64,000 nt of DNA from Inia geoffrensis. Lineage: Eukaryota > Chordata > Mammalia > Artiodactyla > Iniidae. The DNA lies in the NCBI GenBank assembly GCA_036417435.1, contig CM070914.1, positions 2,108,001 to 2,172,000 of the forward strand, read 5' to 3'. The translations under genes and the position numbers were made by a program. Every line of letters begins with the position of its first letter. Within the stretch, counting starts at the first letter, position 1. Below are positions 11,054 to 22,106 of this stretch, in pieces. The notes under the pieces were generated by a model. That model was not told the DNA's origin, made no database searches, and was given only the letters and a program-made list of their open reading frames with translations.

Positions 11054-12432
11054 AACTTGGAGGAAAAATGATGCACAACCGAGGGCCCTAGGAGTCCTCC
11101 AAAGGGTCCTTCCTTTAAAATAAAACCGAACAGCGATGAAGAACTCATGGAGACAGTTGCATACCTCCATTTTTACACGGCTACTCAGGGTCTAACGTGG
11201 AGACGTGTTCTCTCATTGTTTCACTTTAGTTCTAGAGACTGTCATGCTAACCACCACCGAGGCCATGGACGCACCTTGTTTGGACAGAGCCAATTCATAT
11301 TTTTCCCCGAAGCATTCTTACAGGGCTGAGAGGCCTGTCAACAGCAGAGAATGTCAGGTAGTTTCTAGGCAGCATGAATGGAGCCTTCAAATTGAGAAAA
11401 CAAGTCTAGTTCCAGCAGGCCCCGATTTCCACGGGCACACTCATCCTACGTCCCTCGGGTTTCTAACAAGTCCAAAGGGAGACAAGGTTACCCAGTGTTT
11501 CCTTCCCTGAATCAAATTGTCGAAGTAGGGTTTTGTGCATCATGCACACTGCCTCAACCAAGCAACTCACTTGGTATGTGTGGGGCCGTCTAACTCTTCA
11601 AAAGTCTGCAGTGCCACGGGAAGAGCAGGCCTGAAATTGCAGTCAGAACGCACGCTGACTCTCTCCTGGCGCCAGGGTGAGTTCAGGCAGGAGGCCGTAC
11701 ATGGAATGCGAAGCCCAGGGTTTCTCTGAGTGCAGCTCAGACTAGGGTAATGGGTAAAATTTCGACGGCCTGAGGGACGTGCCAGAACGGTATTCCTGAA
11801 CCTCTGTGAGTGCTGGGGTACTTAAGCTGCTCCAAAACAGAGTGCAGTGCTTTTCCCTACACTCAGCATACACAGAGTGGCTCCAAAGGGCTACGGGACT
11901 GGATGTTGCTCAACAGACACAGGTGGGCCTGGGAGTACTTAGTGTACCTGGCAGTAACAGGATGCCCACATGAGCCTCCTAGGTGTCTGTAATATCATAC
12001 TGCCATTTAAGATATGCAGAGCAGAGGTCACATGCTCATGGTAAGTGCTGGACACCTCAGTTCCTACAAGCAAATCAAAGCCTAACCTCCAGGCATGTGT
12101 TCATGCTGGGTGCGCATTAAGTGACGCAGCATGGTAAGATGCTGGCTTTCTCCTGCAGCACAGTGACTTCACGTACGAGGTCTTCTAAGTATTCAAGGCA
12201 GAGTGTTTTCTCATGGCAGCTCACCCTAGGGCCATGACAAAGACTTCCTGGGGACATCGGACTCACCAGAAATGTGGTCCTGACGGTGCTCCAGGACTCT
12301 GGAAATGTAGCTCTCCTCTCGGACATGCGGTGTGCAGCCCGTCACTCGGCACGTACACAGGCCCTCCGATGTACAGACCAGTGGGCCTCCATGTGGTTCA
12401 GCCTTCCAACAGGGCTCTGGAGGTACTCAGTG
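11054..12432 (+). repeat. Satellite unit 9 (1379 bp)
   Basis: t at A, B1a, C0, D+; E is ATG-C-G with a private change just after ('gccatggacgcacc'). Two private one-base losses ('caccctaggg' near 12226 and 'ctctcggacatg' near 12320) explain the length and shift the reading frames locally. Confidence 0.96.
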
Positions 12433-13813
12433 AACTTGGAGGAAAAATGATGCACAACCGAGGGCCCTAGGAGTCCTCCAAAGGGTCCTTCCTTTAAAAT
12501 AAAACCCAACAGCGATGAAGAACTCATGGAGACAGTTGCATGCCTCCATTTTTCCACGGCTACTCAGGGTCTAACGTGGAGACGTGTTCTCTCATTGTTT
12601 CACTTTAGTTCTAGAGACTGTCATGCTAACCACCACCGAGGCCATGGAAGCACCTTGTTTGGACAGAGCCAATTCATATTTTTCCCTGAAGCATTCTTAC
12701 AGGGCTGAGAGGCCTGTCAACAGCAGAGAATGTCAGGTAGTTTCTAGGCAGCATGAATGGAGCCTTCAAATTGAGAAAACAAGTCTAGTTCCAGCAGGCC
12801 CCGATTTCCACGGGCACACTCATCCTACGTCCCTCGGGTTTCTAACAAGTCCAAAGGGAGACAAGGTTACCCAGTGTTTCCTTCCCTGAATCAAATTGTC
12901 GAAGTAGGGTTTTTTGCATCATGCACACTGCCTCAACCAAGCAACTCACTTGGTATGTGTGGGGCCGTCTAACTCTTCAAAAGTCTGCAGTGCCACGGGA
13001 AGAGCAGGCCTGAAATTGCAGTCAGAACGCACGCTGACTCTCTCCTGGCGCCAGGGTGAGTTCAGGCAGGAGGCCGTACTTGGAATGCGAATCCCAGGGT
13101 TTCTCTGAGTGCAGCTCAGACTAGGGTAATGGGTAAAATTTCGACGGCCTGAGGGACGTGCCAGAACGGTATTCCTGAACCTCTGTGAGTGCTGGGGTAC
13201 TTAAGCTGCTCCAAAACAGAGTGCAGTGCGTTTCCCTACACTCAGCATACACAGAGTGGCTCCAAAGGGCTACGGGACTGGATGTTGCTCAACAGACACA
13301 GGTGGGCCTGGGAGTACTTAGTGTACCTGGCAGTAACAGGATGCCCACATGAGCCTCCTAGGTGTCTGTAATATCATACTGCCATTTAAGATATGCAGAG
13401 CAGAGGTCACATGCTCATTTAAAGTGCTGGACACCTCCGTTCCTACAAGCAAATCAAAGCCTAACCTCCAGGCATGTGTTCATGCTGGGTGCACATTAAG
13501 TGACGCAGCATGGTAAGATGCTGACTTTCTCCTGGAGCACAGTGACTTCACGTACGAGGTCTTCTAAGTATTCAAGGCAGAGTGTTTTCTCATGGCAGCT
13601 CACCCTCAGGGCCATGACAAAGACTTCCTGGGGACTTCGGACTCACCACAAATGTGGTCCTGACGGTGCTCCAGGACTCTGGAAATGTAGCAATCCTCCC
13701 GGGACAGGCGGTGTGCAGCCCGTCACTCGGCACGTACAGAGGCCCTCCGATGTACAGACCAGTGGGCCTCCATGTGGTTCAGCCTTCCCACAGGGCTCTG
13801 GAGGTACTCAGTG
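12433..13813 (+). repeat. Satellite unit 10 (1381 bp)
   Basis: t at A, B1a, C0, D+; E is ATG-C-G. Private changes include 'ggttttttgc' near 12911 and 'ctcatttaaag' near 13418. Its end carries 'gggacaggcgg', as unit 3 does, so the block that follows (units 11-12) parallels units 4-5 at an offset of 9665 bases. Confidence 0.96.
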
Positions 13814-15193
13814 AACTTGGAAGAAAAATGACGCACAACCGAGGGCCCAGGAGTCCTCCAAAGGGTACTTCCTTTAAAATAAATCCCAACAGCAATGAAG
13901 AACTCATGGAGACAGTTGCATGCCTCCCTTTTTACACGGCTACTCAGGGTCTAACGTGGAGACGTGTTCTCTCATTGTTTCAATTTAGTTCTAGAGACTG
14001 TCATGCTCACCACCACCGAGGCCACGGAAGCACCTTGTTTGGACAGAGCCAATTCATATTTTTCCCCGAAGCATTCTTACAGGGTTGAGAGGCCTGTCAA
14101 CAGCAGAAAATGTCAGGTAGTTTCTAGGCAGCGTGAATGGAGCCTTCAAATTGGGAAAACAAGTCTAGTTCCAGCAGGCCCCGATTTCCACGCGCACACT
14201 CATCATACGTCTCTCGGGTTTCTAACAAGTCCAAAGGGAGACAAGGTTACCCAGTGTTTCCTTCCCTGAATCAACTTGTAGAAGTAGGGTTTTGTGCATC
14301 ATGCGAACTGCCTCAACCAAGCAACACACTTGGTAAATGTGGGGCCGTCTAACTCTTCAAAAGTCTGCAGTGCCACGGGAAGAGCAGGCCTGAAATTGCA
14401 GTCAGAACGCACGCTGACTCTCTCCTGGCGCCAGGGTGAGTTCAGGCAGGAGGTCGTACATGGAATGCGAAGCCCATGGTTTCTCTGAGTGCAGCTCAGA
14501 CTAGGGTAATGGGTAAAATTTCGACGGCCTGAGGGACGTGCCGGAACGGTGTTCCTGAACCTCTGTGAGTGCTGGGGTACTTAAGCTGCTCCAAAACAGA
14601 GTGCAGTGCGTTTCCCTACACTCAGCATACACAGAGTGGCTCCACAGGGCTACGGGACTGGATGTTGCTCAACAGACACAGGTGGGCCTGGGAGTACTTA
14701 GTGTACTGTACCTGGCAATAACAGGATGCCCACATGAGCCTCCTAGGTGTCTGTAAAATCATACTGCCGTTTAAGATATGCAGAGCAGAGGTCACATGCT
14801 CATGGAAAGTGCTGGACACCTCCATTCCTACACGCAAATCAAAGCCTCGAGGCATGTGTTCATACTGGGTGCGCATTAAGTGACGCAGCATGGTAAGATG
14901 CTGACTTTCTCCTGGAGCACAGTGACTTCACGTTCGAGGTCTTCTAAGTATTCAAGACAGAGTGTTTTCTCATGGCAGCTCACCCTCAGGGCCATGACAA
15001 AGACTTCCTGGGGACATCGGACTCACCAGAAATGTGGTCCTGACGGTGCTCCAGGACTCGGGAAATGTAGCTCTCCTCTCGGGACATGCGGTGTGCAGCC
15101 CGTCACTCGGCACGTACACAGGTCCTCCGATGTACAGACCAGTGGGCCTCCATGTGGCTCAGCCTTCCCACAGGGCTCTGGAGGTACTCAGTG
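13814..15193 (+). repeat. Satellite unit 11 (1380 bp)
   Basis: No t at A, B2, Cx, D+; E is ACG-C-G. Related to units 1 and 4 ('cagcaatgaag', 'cagaaaatgtc'). Near 14933 it has 'cacgttcgagg', which destroys the CGTACG site and is otherwise seen only in unit 14, evidence that both derive from one duplication. Confidence 0.96.
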
Positions 15194-16578
15194 AACTTGG
15201 AGGAAAAATGATGCACAACCGATGGCCCAGGAATCCTCCAAAGGGTACTTCCTTTAAAATAAATCCCAACAGCGATGAAGAACTCATGGAGACAGTTCCA
15301 TGCCTCCCTTTTTACACGGCTACTCAGGGTCTAACGTGGAGACGTGTTCTCTCATTGTTTCACTTTAGTTCTAGAGACTGTCATGCTCACCACCACCGAG
15401 GCCTTGGAAGCAACTTCTTTGGACAGAGCCAATTCATATTTTTCCCCGAAGCATTCTTACAGGGTTGAGAGGCCTGTCAACAGCAGAGAATGTCAGGTAG
15501 TTTCTAGGCAGCGTGAATGGAGCCTTCAAATTGGGAAAACAAGTCTAGTTCCAGCAGACCCCGATTTCCACGTGCACACTCATCATATGTCCCTCGGGTT
15601 TCTAACAAGTCCAAAGGGAGACAAGTTTACCCAGTGTTTCCTTCCCTGAATCAACTTGTCGAAGTAGGGTTTTGTGCATCATGCGAACTGCCTCAACCAA
15701 GCAACGCACTTGGTATATGTGGGGCCGTCTAACTCTTCAAAAGTCTGCAGTGCCACGGGAAGAGCAGGCCTGAAATTGCAGTCATAACGCACGCTGACTC
15801 TCTCCTGACGCCAGGGTGAGTTCAGGCAGGAGGCCGTACATGGAATGCGAAGCCCATGGTTTCTCTGAGTGCAGCTCAGACTAGGGTAATGGGTAAAATT
15901 TCGACGGCCTGAGGGACGTGCCAGAACGGTGTTCCTGAACCTCTGTGAGTACTGGGGTACTTAAGCTGCTCCAAAACAAAGTGCAGTGCGTTTCCCTACA
16001 CTCAGCATACACAGAGTGGCTCCAAAGGGCTACGGGACTGGATGTTGCTCAACAGACACAGGTGGGCCTGGGAGTACTTAGTGTACTGTACCTGGCAGTA
16101 ACAGGATGCCCACATTAGCCTCCTAGGTGTCTGTAAAATCATACTGCCGTTTAAGATATGGAGAGCAGAGGTCACATGCTCATGGAAAGTGCTGGACACC
16201 TCCGTTCCTACAAGCAAATCAAAGCCTAACCTCCAGGCATGTGTTCATGCTGGGTGCGCATTAAGTGACGCAGCATGGTAAGATGCTGACTTTCTCCTGG
16301 AGCACAGTGACATCACGTACGAGGTCTTCTAAGTATTCAAGGCAGAGTATTTTCTCATGGCAGCTCACCCTCAGGGCCATGACAAAGACTTCCTGGGGAC
16401 TTCGGACTCACCACAAATGTGGTGCTGACGGTGCTCCAGGACTCTGGAAATGTAGCAATCCTCCCGGGACATGCGGTGTGCATCCCGTCACTCTGCACGT
16501 ACAGAGGCCCTCCGATGTACAGACCAGTGGGCCTCCATGTGGTTCAGCCTTCCAACAGGGCTCTGGAGGTACTCAGTG
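15194..16578 (+). repeat. Satellite unit 12 (1385 bp)
   Basis: No t at A, B2, C0, D+; E is TTG-A-C. First unit of the duplicated triplet; copies are units 15 and 22. All three share 'gacaagtttaccc' and 'ctcctgacgcc'. 'cagcagacccc' near 15555 is private. Confidence 0.96.
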
Positions 16579-17959
16579 AACTTGGAGGAAAAATGATGCA
16601 CAACCGAGGGCCCTAGGAGCCCTCCAAAGGGTCCTTCTTTTAAAACAAATCCCAACAGCGATGAAGAACTCATGGAGACAGTTGCATACCTCCCTTTTTC
16701 CACGGCTACTCAGGGTCTAACGTGGAGACGTGTTCTCTCATTGTTTCACTTTAGTTCTAGAGACTGTCATGCTCACCACCACCGAGGCCATGGAAGCACC
16801 TTGTTTGGACAGAGCCAATTCATATTTTTCCCCGAAGCATTCTTACAGGGTTGAGAGGCCTGTCAACAGCAGAGAATGTCAGGTAGTTTCTAGGCAGCAT
16901 GAATGGAGCCTTCAAATTGAGAAAACAAGTCTAGTTCCAGCAGGACCCGATTTCCACGGGCACACTCATCCTAGGTCCCTCGGGTTTCTAACAAGTCCAA
17001 AGGGAGACAAGGTTACCCAGTGTTTCCTTCCCTGAATCAACTTGTCGAAGTAGGGTTTTGTGCATCATGCGAACTGCCTCAACCAAGCAACGCACTTGGT
17101 ATGTGTGGGGCCGTCTGACTCTTCAAAAGTCTGCAGTGCCACGGGAAGAGCAGGCCTGAAATTGCAATCAGAACGCGCGCTGACTCTCTCCTGGCGCCAG
17201 GGTGAGTTCAGGCAGGAGGTCGTACATGGAATGCGAAGCCCAAGGTTTCTCTGAGTGCAGCTCAGACTAGGGTAATGGGTACAATTTCGACGGCCTGAGG
17301 GACGTGCCAGAGCGGTGTTCCTGAACCTCTGTGAGTGCTGGGGTACTTAACCTGCTCCAAAACACTGTGCAGTGCGTTTCCCTACACTCAGCATACACAG
17401 ACTGGCTCCAAAGGGCTACGGGACTGGATGTTGCTCAACAGACCCAGGTGGGCCTGGGAGTACTAACTGTACCTGGCAGTAACAGGATGCCCACATGAAC
17501 CTTCTAGGTGTCTGTAAAATCATACTGCTATTTAAGATATGCAGAGCAGAGGTCACATGCTCATGGAAAGTGCTGGACACCTCCGTTCCTACAAGCAATT
17601 CAAAGCCTAACCTCCAGGCATGTGTTTATGCTGGGTGCGCATTAAGTGACGAAGCATGGTAAAATGCTGACTTTCTCCTGGAGCACACTGACTTCACGTA
17701 CGAGGTCTTCTAAGTATTCAAGGCAGAGTGTTTTCTCATGGCAGCTCACCCTCAGGGCCATGACAAAGACTTCCTGGGGACATCGGACTCACCAGAAATG
17801 TGGTCCTGACGGTGCTCCAGGACTCTGGAAATGTAGCTCTCCTCTCGGGACATGCGGTGTGCAGCCCGTCACTCGGCACGTACAGAGGCCCTCCGATGTA
17901 CAGACCAGTGGGCCTCCATGTGGTTCAGCCTTCCCACAGGGCTCTGGAGGTGCTCAGTG
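16579..17959 (+). repeat. Satellite unit 13 (1381 bp)
   Basis: t at A, B1b, C0, D+; E is ATG-C-G. Second unit of the triplet; copies are units 16 and 23. Shared diagnostic changes include 'aaaacaaatcc', 'cctaggtccc' and 'gaacgcgcgc'. Confidence 0.96.
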
Positions 17960-19340
17960 AACTTGGAAGAAAAATGATGCACAACCGAGGGCCCTAGGAG
18001 CCCTCCAAAGGGTCCTTCTTTTAAAATAAATCCCAAAAGCGATGAAGAACTCATGGAGACAGTTGCATACCTCCCTTTTTACACGGCTACTCAGGGTCTA
18101 ACGTGGAGACGTGTTCTCTCATTGTTTCACTTTAGTTCTAGAGACTGTCATGCTCACCACCACCGAGGCCATGGAAGCACCTTGTTTGGACAGAGCCAAT
18201 TCATATTTTGCCCCGAAGCATTCTTACAGGGTTGAGAGGCCTGTCAACAGCAGAGAATGTCAGGTAGTTTCTAGGCAGCATGAATGGAGCCTTCAAATTG
18301 AGAAAACAAGTCTAGTTCCAGCAGGCCCCGATTTCCACGGGCACACTCATCCTACGTCCCTCGGGTTTCTAACAAGTCCAAAGGGAGACAAGGTTACCCA
18401 GTGTTTCCTTCCCTGAATCAACTTGTCGAAGTAGGGTTTTGTGCATCATGCGAACTGCCTCAACCAAGCAACGCACTTGGTATGTGTGGGGCCGTCTAAC
18501 TCTTCAAAAGTCTGCAGTGCCACGGGAAGAGCAGGCCTGAAATTGCAGTCAGAACGCACGCTGACTCTCTCCTGGCGCCAGGGTGAGTTCAGGCAGGAGG
18601 ACGTACATGGAATGCGAAGCCCAGGGTTTCTCTGAGTGCAGCTCAGACTAGGGTAATGGGTACAATTTCGACGGCCTGAGGGACGTGCCAGAACGGTGTT
18701 CCTGAACCTCTGTGAGTGCTGGGGTACTTAAGCTGCTCCAAAACAGAGTGCAGTGCGTTTCCCTACACTCAGCATACACAGAGTGGCTCCAAAGGACTAC
18801 GGGACTGGATGTTGCTCAACAGACACAGGTGGGCCTGGGAGTACTTAGTGTACTGTACCTGGCAGTAACAGGATGCCCACATTAGCCTCCTAGGTGTCTG
18901 TAAAATCATACTGCCGTTTAAGATATGGAGAGCAGAGGTCACATGCTCATGGAAAGTCCTGGACACCTCCATTCCTACACGCAAATCAAAGCCTCGAGGC
19001 ATGTGTTCATACTGGGTGCGCATTAAGTGACGCAGCATGGTAAGATGCTGACTTTCTCCTGGAGCACAGTGACTTCACGTTCGAGGTCTTCTAAGTATTC
19101 AAGACAGAGTGTTTTCTCATGGCAGCTCACCCTCAGGGCCATGACAAAGACTTCCTGGGGACATCGGACTCACCAGAAATGTGGTCCTGACGGTGCTCCA
19201 GGACTCGGGAAATGTAGCTCTCCTCTCGGGACATGCGGTGTGCAGCCCGTCACTCGGCACGTACACAGGTCCTCCGATGTACAGACCAGTGGGCCTCCAT
19301 GTGGCTCAGCCTTCCCACAGGGCTCTGGAGGTACTCAGTG
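17960..19340 (+). repeat. Satellite unit 14 (1381 bp), recombinant
   Basis: t at A, B2, Cx, D+; E is ATG-C-G. The first part matches unit 17 ('tattttgcccc', 'gaggacgtac', 'aagtcctgg' at 18958). From 18971 it matches unit 11 ('cattcctacacgc', CTCGAG, 'cacgttcgagg'). The change of type falls between 18958 and 18971. Confidence 0.96.
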
Positions 19341-20725
19341 AACTTGGAGGAAAAATGATGCACAACCGATGGCCCAGGAATCCTCCAAAGGGTACTTCCT
19401 TTAAAATAAATCCCAACAGCGATGAAGAACTCATGGAGACAGTTCCATGCCTCCCTTTTTACACGGCTACTCAGGGTCTAACGTGGAGACGTGTTCTCTC
19501 ATTGTTTCACTTTAGTTCTAGAGACTGTCATGCTCACCACCACCGAGGCCTTGGAAGCAACTTCTTTGGACAGAGCCAATTCATATTTTTCCCCGAAGCA
19601 TTCTTACAGGGTTGAGAGGCCTGTCAACAGCAGAGAATGTCAGGTAGTTTCTAGGCAGCGTGAATGGAGCCTTCAAATTGGGAAAACAAGTCTAGTTCCA
19701 GCAGGCCCCGATTTCCACGTGCACACTCATCATATGTCCCTCGGGTTTCTAACAAGTCCAAAGGGAGACAAGTTTACCCAGTGTTTCCTTCCCTGAATCA
19801 ACTTGTCGAAGTAGGGTTTTGTGCATCATGCGAACTGCCTCAACCAAGCAACGCACTTGGTATATGTGGGGCCGTCTAACTCTTCAAAAGTCTGCAGTGC
19901 CACGGGAAGAGCAGGCCTGAAATTGCAGTCATAACGCACGCTGACTCTCTCCTGACGCCAGGGTGAGTTCAGGCAGGAGGCCGTACATGGAATGCGAAGC
20001 CCATGGTTTCTCTGAGTGCAGCTCAGACTAGGGTAATGGGTAAAATTTCGACGGCCTGAGGGACGTGCCAGAACGGTGTTCCTGAACCTCTGTGAGTACT
20101 GGGGTACTTAAGCTGCTCCAAAACAAAGTGCAGTGCGTTTCCCTACACTCAGCATACACAGAGTGGCTCCAAAGGGCTACGGGACTGGATGTTGCTCAAC
20201 AGACACAGGTGGGCCTGGGAGTACTTAGTGTACTGTACCTGGCAGTAACAGGATGCCCACATTAGCCTCCTAGGTGTCTGTAAAATCATACTGCCGTTTA
20301 AGATATGGAGAGCAGAGGTCACATGCTCATGGAAAGTGCTGGACACCTCCGTTCCTACAAGCAAATCAAAGCCTAACCTCCAGGCATGTGTTCATGCTGG
20401 GTGCGCATTAAGTGACGCAGCATGGTAAGATGCTGACTTTCTCCTGGAGCACAGTGACATCACGTACGAGGTCTTCTAAGTATTCAAGGCAGAGTATTTT
20501 CTCATGGCAGCTCACCCTCAGGGCCATGACAAAGACTTCCTGGGGACTTCGGACTCACCACAAATGTGGTGCTGACGGTGCTCCAGGACTCTGGAAATGT
20601 AGCAATCCTCCCGGGACATGCGGTGTGCATCCCGTCACTCTGCACGTACAGAGGCCCTCCGATGTACAGACCAGTGGGCCTCCATGTGGTTCAGCCTTCC
20701 AACAGGGCTCTGGAGGTACTCAGTG
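19341..20725 (+). repeat. Satellite unit 15 (1385 bp)
   Basis: No t at A, B2, C0, D+; E is TTG-A-C. Copy of unit 12 at an offset of 4147 bases. I saw only one or two differences from it. Confidence 0.96.
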
Positions 20726-22106
20726 AACTTGGAGGAAAAATGATGCACAACCGAGGGCCCTAGGAGCCCTCCAAAGGGTCCTTCTTTTAAAACAAATCCC
20801 AACAGCGATGAAGAACTCATGGAGACAGTTGCATACCTCCCTTTTTCCACGGCTACTCAGGGTCTAACGTGGAGACGTGTTCTCTCATTGTTTCACTTTA
20901 GTTCTAGAGACTGTCATGCTCACCACCACCGAGGCCATGGAAGCACCTTGTTTGGACAGAGCCAATTCATATTTTTCCCCGAAGCATTCTTACAGGGTTG
21001 AGAGGCCTGTCAACAGCAGAGAATGTCAGGTAGTTTCTAGGCAGCATGAATGGAGCCTTCAAATTGAGAAAACAAGTCTAGTTCCAGCAGGACCCGATTT
21101 CCACGGGCACACTCATCCTAGGTCCCTCGGGTTTCTAACAAGTCCAAAGGGAGACAAGGTTACCCAGTGTTTCCTTCCCTGAATCAACTTGTCGAAGTAG
21201 GGTTTTGTGCATCATGCGAACTGCCTCAACCAAGCAACGCACTTGGTATGTGTGGGGCCGTCTGACTCTTCAAAAGTCTGCAGTGCCACGGGAAGAGCAG
21301 GCCTGAAATTGCAATCAGAACGCGCGCTGACTCTCTCCTGGCGCCAGGGTGAGTTCAGGCAGGAGGTCGTACATGGAATGCGAAGCCCAAGGTTTCTCTG
21401 AGTGCAGCTCAGACTAGGGTAATGGGTACAATTTCGACGGCCTGAGGGACGTGCCAGAGCGGTGTTCCTGAACCTCTGTGAGTGCTGGGGTACTTAACCT
21501 GCTCCAAAACACTGTGCAGTGCGTTTCCCTACACTCAGCATACACAGACTGGCTCCAAAGGGCTACGGGACTGGATGTTGCTCAACAGACCCAGGTGGGC
21601 CTGGGAGTACTAACTGTACCTGGCAGTAACAGGATGCCCACATGAACCTTCTAGGTGTCTGTAAAATCATACTGCTATTTAAGATATGCAGAGCAGAGGT
21701 CACATGCTCATGGAAAGTGCTGGACACCTCCGTTCCTACAAGCAATTCAAAGCCTAACCTCCAGGCATGTGTTTATGCTGGGTGCGCATTAAGTGACGAA
21801 GCATGGTAAAATGCTGACTTTCTCCTGGAGCACACTGACTTCACGTACGAGGTCTTCTAAGTATTCAAGGCAGAGTGTTTTCTCATGGCAGCTCACCCTC
21901 AGGGCCATGACAAAGACTTCCTGGGGACATCGGACTCACCAGAAATGTGGTCCTGACGGTGCTCCAGGACTCTGGAAATGTAGCTCTCCTCTCGGGACAT
22001 GCGGTGTGCAGCCCGTCACTCGGCACGTACAGAGGCCCTCCGATGTACAGACCAGTGGGCCTCCATGTGGTTCAGCCTTCCCACAGGGCTCTGGAGGTGC
22101 TCAGTG
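20726..22106 (+). repeat. Satellite unit 16 (1381 bp)
   Basis: t at A, B1b, C0, D+; E is ATG-C-G. Copy of unit 13 at an offset of 4147 bases; I saw no differences in the stretches compared. Confidence 0.96.

Larger units (their letters stand above)
14815..18800 (+). repeat. Second three-unit block, copy 1
   Basis: Runs from the end of unit 11 to the middle of unit 14 and recurs at an offset of 4147 bases. The rare state 'cacgttcgagg' in units 11 and 14 supports the left edge. The right edge is uncertain: differences begin near 18803, but 'aagtcctgg' is still shared at 18958. Confidence 0.88.

Noticed and set aside
12213..12470. A distinct gene in unit 9 because of its unusual frame lengths
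   Set aside because: The altered frames are produced by two private one-base deletions ('caccctaggg' and 'ctctcggacatg') in an otherwise ordinary unit.
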